From an uncultured Campylobacter sp. (GTDB lineage: Bacteria > Campylobacterota > Campylobacteria > Campylobacterales > Campylobacteraceae), in NCBI RefSeq assembly GCF_905373215.1, contig NZ_CAJPRT010000040.1, positions 1 to 6,480 of the forward strand: 6,480 nt of DNA, read 5' to 3'. Shown piece after piece: positions 1 through 5,594 of this stretch. A model generated the notes under the pieces. The model saw only the letters and a list, made by a program, of their open reading frames with translations, had not been told where the DNA came from and ran no database searches. The number at the start of each line of letters is the position of its first letter. The stretch's first letter is position 1. The translations under genes were made by a program, and so were the position numbers.

Positions 1-95
1 TTTATGAGTTATTAGATATATAAAGACCGAATAAAATTTTATGAAATTTAACGAAATTTTTATAAAATTTAATCAGTTTTTTATATTTTTATCAC

Positions 96-107
96 TACAA
101 TTACAAT
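96..107 (+). promoter_or_regulatory. Candidate -10 region for tRNA-Lys
   Basis: Two overlapping-register TACAAT hexamers lie at 96-101 and 102-107, just before the tRNA 5' end at 112. The first would place the transcription start near 107-109, leaving a very short leader. No convincing -35 box is visible, which is common for epsilonproteobacterial promoters. The whole 1-111 stretch is AT-rich and shows no gene. The tRNA could instead be transcribed from a promoter upstream of the window. Confidence 0.35.
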
Positions 108-111
108 TCTT

Positions 112-187
112 GTCTCGTTAGCTCAGTTGGTAGAGCATCTGACTCTTAATCAGGCGGCCGTAGGTTCGAATCCTACACGGGACACCA
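112..187 (+). tRNA. tRNA-Lys, anticodon CUU
   Basis: A full cloverleaf can be drawn. The 7-bp acceptor stem is GTCTCGT paired with ACGGGAC (one G-T pair). The D stem is GCTC/GAGC. The anticodon stem is TCTGA/TCAGG, and the 7-base loop CTCTTAA places CTT at 145-147. The variable loop has five bases, and the T arm is GTAGG-TTCGAAT-CCTAC. The discriminator A and an encoded CCA at 185-187 complete the 76-base gene. It reads AAG lysine codons, which fits a genome with raised G+C. It stands alone at the edge of the accessory block; no second copy of its 3' end is visible in the window, so there is no direct sign of use as an integration site. Confidence 0.96.
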
Positions 188-230
188 TCTATTAAATTTT
201 ATCCCTATTTTTAGTTTTTTTGATTTTTTT

Positions 231-253
231 AAAAGCCCTGTTTTACGGCTTTT
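231..253 (+). terminator. Hairpin terminator, possibly bidirectional
   Basis: AAAAGCC at 231-237 pairs perfectly with GGCTTTT at 247-253 around a 9-base loop. On the + strand the stem runs into five T residues, giving a reasonable factor-independent terminator for the tRNA transcript about 45 bases upstream. On the - strand the stem ends in TTTT followed by A residues, so it could also stop transcription from the RTX remnant whose last codon is at 359. It is the only good intrinsic terminator I see in the window. Confidence 0.6.
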
Positions 254-318
254 TCAAATTTTCTCAAAAAAATTTCAAATGCTAAAAACGCTAGATTATA
301 CAGGCAGTTTAAGAGAAA

Positions 319-346
319 CTACTATATATTAAAAAATGTATAGTAG
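319..346. repeat. Inverted repeat downstream of the RTX remnant
   Basis: CTACTATA at 319-326 and TATAGTAG at 339-346 form a perfect 8-bp stem around a 12-base AT-rich loop, 12 bases past the stop codon of the RTX remnant on the - strand. No T tract follows on that strand, so it is not a classical terminator. It could stabilise a transcript 3' end or be chance in AT-rich DNA. Confidence 0.3.
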
Positions 347-358
347 CCCTTAAGCTTG

Positions 359-1068
359 TTAAACTCTTTGGAAGCTTTTATAATTTGTCTTACCATTATT
401 TCCATATCCACCTATTAGTAAATCGCCGCTGCCTTTACCCATTAGCGTATCATCGCCATATCCGCCGAATAAAACATCGTCTTTGTAGTCGCTCGTTAAA
501 AGTCCGCCTGGAGTTACGCCATAAGGGAAAAATGATGACGATAAAGGTCTTGCATAGACTGTTTTGTCGGGCATTGTTATGCGTAAAATTCCTTTATTTA
601 GAGCGTTTTTATCTATATCTGATAGTCCGTCACCCGTTATTTTGTCCCATAAATTTTGTACCTGTTTACGTAAATCAAATATGCCACTATCTTTTCCGTC
701 CAACTTATCTAATAAATTTCCTATATCATACCATAGCGTTACCCAACCTACAACAGGGATGAATTTTGTAATTGCAATAAGTCCGAAATCCATAGCTGCG
801 CCCACGACGGTATGACCGAAGCTTTGATCGTCGGCTATGCCAGCCAAACCATTTGCTAATCTTACTTTCTTGATATAAGCGTCTAGTTCGATTTTTGTGT
901 ATCTTTTGCTATTTATTTCTACATATTTTCTGAGCCACTAAGAGACATATTGGCACCAGAAAGTGCATCTTTAAGGAATTCAGTTAATTGCCTAACCAAA
1001 TCACTATTTTTTCTAAGTCTTACTTCTGCTTTGTCTAATTCTTGTTTAGCAACTAATTCTCTACTCAT
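359..1068 (-). pseudogene. RTX-type calcium-binding protein, 5' portion, frameshifted and truncated
   Basis: The gene opens with ATG at 1068 behind a strong AAGGAG at 1075-1080 (6-base spacing). It reads 49 codons, beginning MSRELVAKQELDKAEV, to a TAG at 919-921. The next frame is open from 936 to the TAA at 359. It continues naturally (KYVEINSKRYTKIELDAYIKK), so one extra A in the AAAA run at 926-929 would restore about 236 codons. The internal TTG at 847 is a possible restart (162 aa) but has no need to be the true start. The N-terminal part is charged and helical. A hydrophobic stretch (AMDFGLIAITKFIPVVGWVTLWY) follows. The C-terminus has RTX nonapeptides GGYGDDTLM, GKGSGDLLI and a broken third unit, GGYGNN. 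RTX repeats bind calcium after type I secretion, and family members usually carry many more repeats and a secretion signal, both absent here. Most likely this is the 5' end of a decayed, larger gene. A sequencing error at the homopolymer is the main alternative. Confidence 0.72.
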
Positions 1069-1074
1069 GTTTTT

Positions 1075-1080
1075 CTCCTT
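1075..1080 (-). promoter_or_regulatory. Ribosome binding site that fixes the RTX gene start at 1068
   Basis: AAGGAG on the - strand lies six bases before ATG 1068. Its strength shows that translation of the broken RTX gene starts here rather than at the internal TTG 847, which is what reveals the frameshift. Confidence 0.75.
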
Positions 1081-1086
1081 TTTAGG

Positions 1087-1860
1087 TTAAAATTTCTTTT
1101 CAACCAAGTTTAAATTTATATGTTTCTTATCAGAAAAATATTTTTGTAAATCTGAATAATCTTGTTTATGAATTATATAAACCATATGAAATTTATCTTT
1201 AAGAATATCTAAACTAGACCTTCCTTTGCATATGAGTTCTCCATAATCAAATATAAAAGCAGGAAATAATGTAAAATCTTTCAAATTTCCGCCTAAAATC
1301 AAATGAAAAATAAGTTTAAACAAACAATTTAAAAGTAAATAAATGACATAATAGGCGATAAGATAATGAACCATTTTTACTAATGCAACCATAAAAAATA
1401 TAAGTAGATTAAAAACAATAATTCCAATTAGCGATGATGGTGTAAGCAGTCTAAAAGTCCTTATGATAGGTTCTAAATCAACTAAATTTTTAACCCTTTT
1501 AACTTCGCCATTTATAATAAATTCGATTGTTTTATTTGTAAATTTGGTTTCGCATTTGTTTTTAATGATATAATAATAAAATGTAGCTACGATATGCAAA
1601 ACGCCAAGCCCAAAAAAAGCCCATAGAAAAATATTGCTAACATTTGCAATCCCCATATAATAAGCATAAACCAATAAAACAAGCACCGTTCCGCAATGAG
1701 AAAAAAAGAATAAATTTGAAAGAAAGAATTCATAAGGATTTTTAATTACTATCGGCTTTTTATCGTAGTCTCTTTGATTGAAATCGTTTAAATTTGCGTT
1801 TTCGTTTGAGTTTAAATTCCGTTTTTTAACATTTTTATTCCAGTTTTCAAAATTTTCCAA
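1087..1860 (-). CDS. Multi-pass membrane protein of unknown function
   Basis: I do not recognise this 257-residue protein. The start is TTG at 1860: AAGGA at 1867-1871 sits six bases upstream, and an in-frame TAA lies two codons before the TTG, so no longer form is possible. Residues 1-40 are polar, asparagine- and lysine-rich and probably cytoplasmic. Hydrophobic helices can be placed at about 50-70, 75-99, 142-163 and 164-190. A charged loop (about 100-135, INGEVKRVKNLVDLEP) separates the two pairs, and a soluble tail of about 65 residues ends the protein. There is no signal peptide and no catalytic motif that I can see. The gene is very AT-rich, unlike the polysaccharide operon. Its stop is 18 bases before the next ATG, so it is probably cotranscribed with the RTX remnant. 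It lies between two broken RTX genes yet is itself intact. An immunity or accessory role for an RTX protein is possible but is inference from position only. Confidence 0.75.
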   Translation of the reverse strand: MENFENWNKNVKKRNLNSNENANLNDFNQRDYDKKPIVIKNPYEFFLSNLFFFSHCGTVLVLLVYAYYMGIANVSNIFLWAFFGLGVLHIVATFYYYIIKNKCETKFTNKTIEFIINGEVKRVKNLVDLEPIIRTFRLLTPSSLIGIIVFNLLIFFMVALVKMVHYLIAYYVIYLLLNCLFKLIFHLILGGNLKDFTLFPAFIFDYGELICKGRSSLDILKDKFHMVYIIHKQDYSDLQKYFSDKKHINLNLVEKKF

Positions 1861-1866
1861 ATTTTA

Positions 1867-1871
1867 TCCTT
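1867..1871 (-). promoter_or_regulatory. Ribosome binding site for the membrane protein (TTG start)
   Basis: AAGGA on the - strand sits six bases before the TTG at 1860. It supports the non-ATG start. A nearby ATG on the same strand runs into a stop after two further codons and cannot be the start. Confidence 0.55.
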
Positions 1872-1889
1872 CCATTTTTTTGCTTTTCT

Positions 1890-1933
1890 CGTCATTGCGG
1901 GTAAACTTTGCAAGCGAAGCAATCTGTCGACAG
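1890..1933. repeat. Possible dispersed small repeat, CGTCATTGCG...GAAGCAATCT type
   Basis: CGTCATTGCGG opens and GCGAAGCAATCT closes a 36-base unit (1890-1925), with ATTGC at 1894-1898 complementary to GCAAT at 1919-1923. This resembles, from memory, the short intergenic repeat of form CGTCATTGCGAGCGAAGCGAAGCAATCT that is scattered through several bacterial genomes. It abuts a perfect 10-base palindrome, CTGTCGACAG, at 1924-1933. It sits between the FrpC-like remnant and the membrane-protein gene, a place where small mobile repeats or rearrangement scars are expected. Only one copy is in the window, so repeat status cannot be proved here. Confidence 0.4.
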
Positions 1934-1950
1934 TGAATGTTATAAAAATC

Positions 1951-2429
1951 TCAGTCCTTTTCTCGCCTTGATTTGGTTGTTTTTACGAATTCTATATCCA
2001 CCTTACTTAAGCAGCTATAAATTCCCCGTGAGTCTTTAGCCGCTTCACTTACTCCGCCCATTCGTAGATCAGCTCATTGATAAGAGCAGCAGCCTTAGAG
2101 CCTTGCTTTACGGTATTAGAATTCTCATTTATCGTTATCTCTTTGTAGTTTAGATCAATGCTTTTGATATTATTATCCGCAAGTGAGCTTAATTCTCCTT
2201 CGTCGGTAATGCCGTCAGAATTCGTACCTTTCCAAATTTTAAGTTTATTAAATATCTCGTCCTTTTCATCTATTACGTTGTCGCCATTTAGATCATATGC
2301 CTTTAGAGCCTCATAGCCATTGGTCGCTTTTTTATCTGTGTATCCGTAGATAGTATTTGAAATAGTATGATTTCCGAATAGTTTATTTCCATTATCTATT
2401 TCACTGGACACTATCCTCAAGCAGATCAA
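1951..2429 (-). pseudogene. FrpC-like RTX/EF-hand protein, internal fragment, frameshifted
   Basis: The uninterrupted frame (2429 to 2049, 126 codons from a TTG) carries hallmarks of large FrpC-type proteins: SEIDNG and KLFGNHT (residues 9-22), NGYEALKAYDLNGD (37-50), an EF-hand loop DLNGDNVIDEKD (46-57), then KIW, a second loop GTNSDGITDEGE (68-79), IKSIDL and KQGS. It ends INELIYEWAE. The tail is wrong for the family, where I recall a WAGV...NSRG motif. The neighbouring frame supplies exactly this, reading GVSEAAKDSRGIYSCL and staying open to a TGA at 1951. One missing base near 2055-2058 would join them as WAGVSEAAKDSRGIY. Between KQGS and INELIYEWA the usual longer stretch seems to be missing. 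Upstream, family similarity ends abruptly at SEIDNG, and a stop in the same frame lies at 2463-2465, with no ribosome binding site. These proteins normally exceed 1000 residues and are secreted by a type I system. This is a relic of one. Confidence 0.75.
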
Positions 2430-2517
2430 AATTTTATCTGCAAACTCACTAAATTTTAAAACTCAGCTTTTTACAATGGGCGATTTAGAATTTTAGAAAG
2501 AGTGAGCGCGGAAGCGA

Positions 2518-2531
2518 GGATAAATTTATCC
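2518..2531. repeat. Perfect 14-base palindrome
   Basis: GGATAAATTTATCC is its own reverse complement. It is flanked by CGCGGAAGCGA on the left and GCG on the right, so alternative pairings exist. It could be an operator for a dimeric regulator, but there is no adjacent gene start to regulate, so no role can be assigned. Confidence 0.35.
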
Positions 2532-2578
2532 GCGTTGTGCAAATTTTGCGTCACAGTATTCGCGCAAAAGCGGAAAGC

Positions 2579-2610
2579 GGCGGTAAAATTTATCAGGTAG
2601 CGCCTTTTTT
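2579..2610 (+). terminator. Weak candidate terminator
   Basis: GGCG at 2579-2582 can pair with CGCC at 2601-2604, with one mismatch and then two further pairs inside, followed directly by six T residues at 2605-2610. The stem is short and the loop large. No + strand gene lies upstream in the window, so it could be chance or the end of an unrecognised transcript. Confidence 0.22.
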
Positions 2611-2695
2611 GTGTGCTTAAACAATACAATTTGCGCTAATACTTTTCCCGCGATACTACATAATCTTAATCGCGTGCATTAAACTATCACCATTT

Positions 2696-2718
2696 TTGCG
2701 TAGTCTTATTTTACGCAA
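2696..2718. repeat. 7-bp inverted repeat
   Basis: TTGCGTA at 2696-2702 pairs with TACGCAA at 2712-2718 around a 9-base loop. Neither strand has a T tract after the stem, so it is unlikely to be an intrinsic terminator. Confidence 0.3.
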
Positions 2719-2808
2719 GCATGCGATGAAATTTCAAAATTTCAAATTTTGCGGCGCGAATTCCTAGCTATTTTCATGCAATTACATTGTTGTGTATATG
2801 TATTTTAA

Positions 2809-2817
2809 ATCATAGCA
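2809..2817 (-). promoter_or_regulatory. Candidate extended -10 promoter
   Basis: On the - strand TGCTATGAT (2817-2809) matches the extended -10 form TGnTATAAT with one difference, and lies in an AT-rich context. It points toward the RTX relics, about 380 bases before the first readable RTX codon. If active it may be the old promoter of the decayed gene. No -35 box is evident, and chance matches are common in such DNA. Confidence 0.25.
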
Positions 2818-2917
2818 AAATTTAGCTCAGAAGATTTTAATATCTTGATCGAAGCGCCGTATTAAATTTAAAATTTATCTCAAAAGAAAGAACCTGCCTT
2901 AAGAATTCGATAACCGA

Positions 2918-4228
2918 TCAGCTTGCCCCTTCTCGCGCCAAAACGACTTTGAAGGTTTTTAAAATAATGACGATGTCGTTCCAGATCGACCAGTTTTTCA
3001 TATACCACGCATCCATGCCCGCCCTGGTCGCAAAATCCACGTCGCTGCGCCCGCTCACCTGCCAAAGCCCCGTAATGCCAGGCTTGACGGCCAGAATTAG
3101 ATCTGCGTATTCGCCCATATCCTTGCGCTCGTATTGCGCGCACGGGCGAGGACCTACGATGCTCATTTCGCCCTTTAGGACGTTGATCAGCTGCGGAAGC
3201 TCATCTAGAGAGCTTCTGCGCAAAAAATCGCCCAGCTTCGTGATGCGCGGATCATGCTCGTATTTGTGATATTTTTCAAAATACTCCACCTCTTGCGGAT
3301 TTTGCTTTAGGTACTGAGCTAAAATTTCATCGCCGTTTTCTTTCATCGAGCGAAATTTCAGACATCTAAACGGCTTGCCGCCGAATCCCATTCTTTGATG
3401 CGAAAAAAATATGCGCCCGTCCGGTTCTTTTAGCTTCATCATCAGCGCGATTATGCCGAAAATCGGCACCAGCAAAGGAAGCGCTAAGAAAATTAGCGCC
3501 AAATCAAGCCCGCGTTTAAGCGCTAAATTTAGAGGACTTTTCAAAGAATTTCGTATCGCAAAGAGGCTGGTACGCGAGGCAAAAACGCTGTAAATATCCG
3601 TCTGCGTAAAGTCGTATGAGCGCAGCACGGGGGTGAATAAAATTTCTTTATTCTCCCTGATGTTGCTCTCGATGAGCTCGTTTAAAGCGCCCGCTTCAAG
3701 CCTGCTTCCGCCGATAAACAGTACGTCGTAGTCCCTGCCTAGCGCCCTTACGTATCCCAAATACGCGCTTTCTAAGATAGCACTCTCAAACTCCTCGCCC
3801 TCGCCTAAAATTTTCGCTCTCTTTTGCCATAGGCCTAATTTAAAAAGCCTCCTTTTCATTACGAGCTTAAAAAGCGGCAAAACTACCGCCATAAAGGCAA
3901 AGCTCAAAATAAAGCTGGCGCGCGAAAATTCGTAATTGACTTTGATTAAAGCAAGTAGTGCTAGGCTTAGCAAAAGCCCCAAAAAACAGCTTTTTACTAA
4001 AATTCTACTCTCGTGCCAAAAATCATACCGCCTCGAATAGATCCCTTGATAAAAAAATAGAAATATCATTATGACGTAGGACGACGCGAAGCCCTGATAC
4101 CTGCCGATGTCCAGCAGCATGCTATCGCCGTAGAGCAAATTTTTAAGCACCACGGCAAGCCCGAAGCAAAGCCAGATGCCGAAAATATCGACCGCCAAGA
4201 TTATCAAAACGCAGAGTTGCTTTTTCAT
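2918..4228 (-). CDS. WbaP/WcaJ-family undecaprenyl-phosphate sugar phosphotransferase
   Basis: This enzyme moves a hexose-1-phosphate from a UDP sugar to undecaprenyl phosphate in the inner membrane, the priming step for O-antigen, capsule or exopolysaccharide. The 436-residue protein has the full two-part layout. About four N-terminal membrane helices (near 4-28, 48-66, 80-96, 103-121) are followed by a soluble middle domain (about 138-230), then a hydrophobic segment (about 238-264) leading into the catalytic domain. Catalytic-domain motifs are KFRSM (291-295), SSLDELPQL with the Asp342-Glu343 pair, VGPRP (358-362) and PGITGLWQVSGRS. Length is close to the usual 450-475. I chose ATG 4228 because AGGAG at 4234-4238 precedes it by five bases. 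A longer frame from 4276 would overlap manC by 47 bases and add a poor N-terminus. It is the last gene of the operon, one base after the manC stop. WbaP, WcaJ and similar names depend on the sugar (galactose or glucose), which the sequence does not settle. Confidence 0.93.
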   Translation of the reverse strand: MKKQLCVLIILAVDIFGIWLCFGLAVVLKNLLYGDSMLLDIGRYQGFASSYVIMIFLFFYQGIYSRRYDFWHESRILVKSCFLGLLLSLALLALIKVNYEFSRASFILSFAFMAVVLPLFKLVMKRRLFKLGLWQKRAKILGEGEEFESAILESAYLGYVRALGRDYDVLFIGGSRLEAGALNELIESNIRENKEILFTPVLRSYDFTQTDIYSVFASRTSLFAIRNSLKSPLNLALKRGLDLALIFLALPLLVPIFGIIALMMKLKEPDGRIFFSHQRMGFGGKPFRCLKFRSMKENGDEILAQYLKQNPQEVEYFEKYHKYEHDPRITKLGDFLRRSSLDELPQLINVLKGEMSIVGPRPCAQYERKDMGEYADLILAVKPGITGLWQVSGRSDVDFATRAGMDAWYMKNWSIWNDIVIILKTFKVVLAREGAS

Positions 4229-4229
4229 C

Positions 4230-5594
4230 CTAGCTCCTATTAAAATCATCTTGAAGGCGCACGATATCATCCTCACCGGTATAGCTGCCGACTTGAGCTT
4301 CGATTAGCACCACGGGGATTTTGCCTTCGTTTGCGAGGCGGTGGATCTCGCCCATCCTAATAAACGTAGATTCGTTCTCGCGCAGCAAGAAATTTCGCTC
4401 GCCCACAGTCACGGTCGCAGTGCCGCTAACGACGATCCAGTGCTCGTTGCGATGGTAGTGCTTCTGCAGCGATAGCCGCTTGCCGGGCTTAACGACGATG
4501 CGCTTGATCTTATAGCCGCGCTCATCTTCGAGCACCGTGTAGCTGCCCCATGGGCGGTGCGTCGTTACGTGCACGCGCGCCAGATCGCTACCGCCTAGCC
4601 GCTCCACCACCTGCTTTACCTTTTGGGTAGAGCCTTTTTTGCATACGAGCAGGGCGTCTTTGGTATCGACGATAGCGAGATCCTCGACGTCTATGGCGGC
4701 TATCGTACGGCCCGAGCCGATGATGAGATTGTTTTTAGAATTTAGAGCGATATTTTGCTCGCTTGCAGTGTTGCCGTTCGCGTCTTTGGGCAGCTCGGCG
4801 TCTAAGCTATCGAAGCTTCCCAGATCGCTCCAGCCGATGTCTGCGGGCACGACCTTAGCAAGGCTCGTGCGCTCCATAACTGCGTAATCGATGCTATCTG
4901 CTGGGATCTCTTGCATATCGTCTAAATTAATTCTAATCGGATTTTCCGCGTTAGAATTTTCATGCGCACGGACGCAGGCTTCATAAATTACAGGACTTTG
5001 CGCTTTTAGTTCGCCTAAAAATACGCCCGCTTTAAACATAAACATGCCGCTGTTCCAGTAAAAATTCCCCGCCGCTATATAGCTTTGCGCTGCCGCAAGC
5101 TCAGGCTTTTCGTGAAATTTTAACACGTCCTCGCCGCTTGCTTCGATATAGCCATAGCCCGTATTTGCATCCGCTGGCTTGATACCAAACGTCACCAAAA
5201 ACCCCTGCTTCGCAAACTCGTGCGCGCGCAAGAAGCTGTTTTTATACGCCGCTTCGTCTTTAATTAGATGATCGCTCGGCGTTACGAAAACGATCTCTTC
5301 GGCCTTTAAGCTCAAACACGCAAGCGCGATCGCAGGAGCCGTGTTTCTGCCGACGGGCTCGAGTAGAAATTTCACGTCGCGCGCGCCTAGGGCCTCAAGC
5401 TGATCGAGCGCCAAAAAATACTGCTGCTCGTTCGAGACGACGAGCGTGCGCTCACATAGCGGGGAGTTTCGCTCGTAGCTCATCATAAAAAGCGAGCGAT
5501 CGTCAAAGAGGCGCACGAACTGCTTTGGCATAAGCGTGCGACTGATGGGCCACAACCTCGTGCCGCTGCCGCCGCTTAGGATTATATTAGTCAT
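4230..5594 (-). CDS. manC: Mannose-1-phosphate guanylyltransferase / mannose-6-phosphate isomerase
   Basis: The protein makes GDP-mannose from mannose-1-phosphate and GTP, and in the bifunctional family also interconverts fructose-6-phosphate and mannose-6-phosphate. The 454 residues match the normal length of this two-domain type. The N-terminal nucleotidyltransferase shows GGSGTRLWP (8-16), PKQF (23-26), EPVGRNTAPA (79-88), TPSDHLI (105-111), FHEKP (160-164), NSGMF (181-185) and DIGWSDLGS (252-260). The C-terminal type II isomerase cupin starts at RPWGSY (347-352) and has the metal-site motif QKHYHRNEHW (377-386) and GEIHRL (415-420). No key residue looks lost. The ATG at 5594 overlaps the upstream glycosyltransferase stop by eight bases, and the stop is one base before the next gene, so the three are translationally linked. 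GDP-mannose would feed mannose directly, or fucose, rhamnose or related sugars if Gmd-type enzymes lie elsewhere. Confidence 0.96.
   Translation of the reverse strand: MTNIILSGGSGTRLWPISRTLMPKQFVRLFDDRSLFMMSYERNSPLCERTLVVSNEQQYFLALDQLEALGARDVKFLLEPVGRNTAPAIALACLSLKAEEIVFVTPSDHLIKDEAAYKNSFLRAHEFAKQGFLVTFGIKPADANTGYGYIEASGEDVLKFHEKPELAAAQSYIAAGNFYWNSGMFMFKAGVFLGELKAQSPVIYEACVRAHENSNAENPIRINLDDMQEIPADSIDYAVMERTSLAKVVPADIGWSDLGSFDSLDAELPKDANGNTASEQNIALNSKNNLIIGSGRTIAAIDVEDLAIVDTKDALLVCKKGSTQKVKQVVERLGGSDLARVHVTTHRPWGSYTVLEDERGYKIKRIVVKPGKRLSLQKHYHRNEHWIVVSGTATVTVGERNFLLRENESTFIRMGEIHRLANEGKIPVVLIEAQVGSYTGEDDIVRLQDDFNRS
4234..4238 (-). promoter_or_regulatory. Ribosome binding site inside the manC end
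   Basis: AGGAG on the - strand lies within the last manC codons (encoding Asn-Arg-Ser) and five bases before the phosphotransferase ATG at 4228. The manC stop (4230-4232) and this ATG are separated by one base, a typical translational-coupling arrangement. It decides the start of the phosphotransferase. Confidence 0.8.

Larger units (their letters stand above)
2430..2917. other. Gene-free spacer with several palindromes
   Basis: About 490 bases separate the RTX relic from the end of the polysaccharide operon. I find no coding region with a start, ribosome binding site and recognisable protein on either strand, and no recognisable RNA gene. The stretch mixes AT-rich runs (AAATTTC/AAATTTT) with GCG-rich patches. 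It contains a perfect 14-base palindrome at 2518-2531, a 7-bp hairpin at 2696-2718, a weak stem followed by T6 at 2579-2610, and a possible - strand -10 box at 2809-2817. The lost 5' part of the RTX gene would have lain here, but no trace of it is readable. Confidence 0.6.

Noticed and set aside
295..300. Perfect TATAAT on the - strand that could start a small RNA ending at the 231-253 hairpin
   Set aside because: There is no -35 element and no conserved structure in the about 60-base product. Such hexamers are expected by chance in AT-rich spacers.
385..815. Open frames on the + strand opposite the RTX remnant
   Set aside because: They have no ribosome binding site and no recognisable protein features, and they lie opposite a frame with clear RTX repeats.
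919..930. Programmed ribosomal frameshift in the RTX gene
   Set aside because: The AGAAAATATG context is not a classical slippery heptamer, no pseudoknot or stimulatory stem is evident, and the downstream gene is itself truncated. Decay or a sequencing indel is simpler.
2831..2846. AAGAT/ATCTT hairpin as terminator of the polysaccharide operon
   Set aside because: The stem has only five AT-rich pairs and no T tract follows on the - strand. I see no convincing terminator for the operon within the spacer.
2430..2917. CRISPR array or regular direct repeats in the spacer
   Set aside because: The AAATTT-type runs are irregular in length and spacing, and no repeat-spacer unit is present.
2880..3143. 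Alternative - strand frame of 87 codons overlapping the phosphotransferase 3' end
   Set aside because: It is an out-of-frame reading of the conserved catalytic domain, with an arginine- and glycine-rich translation and no ribosome binding site.
4229..4276. Longer start for the sugar phosphotransferase at 4276
   Set aside because: It would overlap manC by 47 bases and add 16 residues (MRMISCAFKMILIGAR) that come from antisense-free but manC-coding bases. ATG 4228 has a strong AGGAG at ideal spacing and begins MKKQLCVLII.
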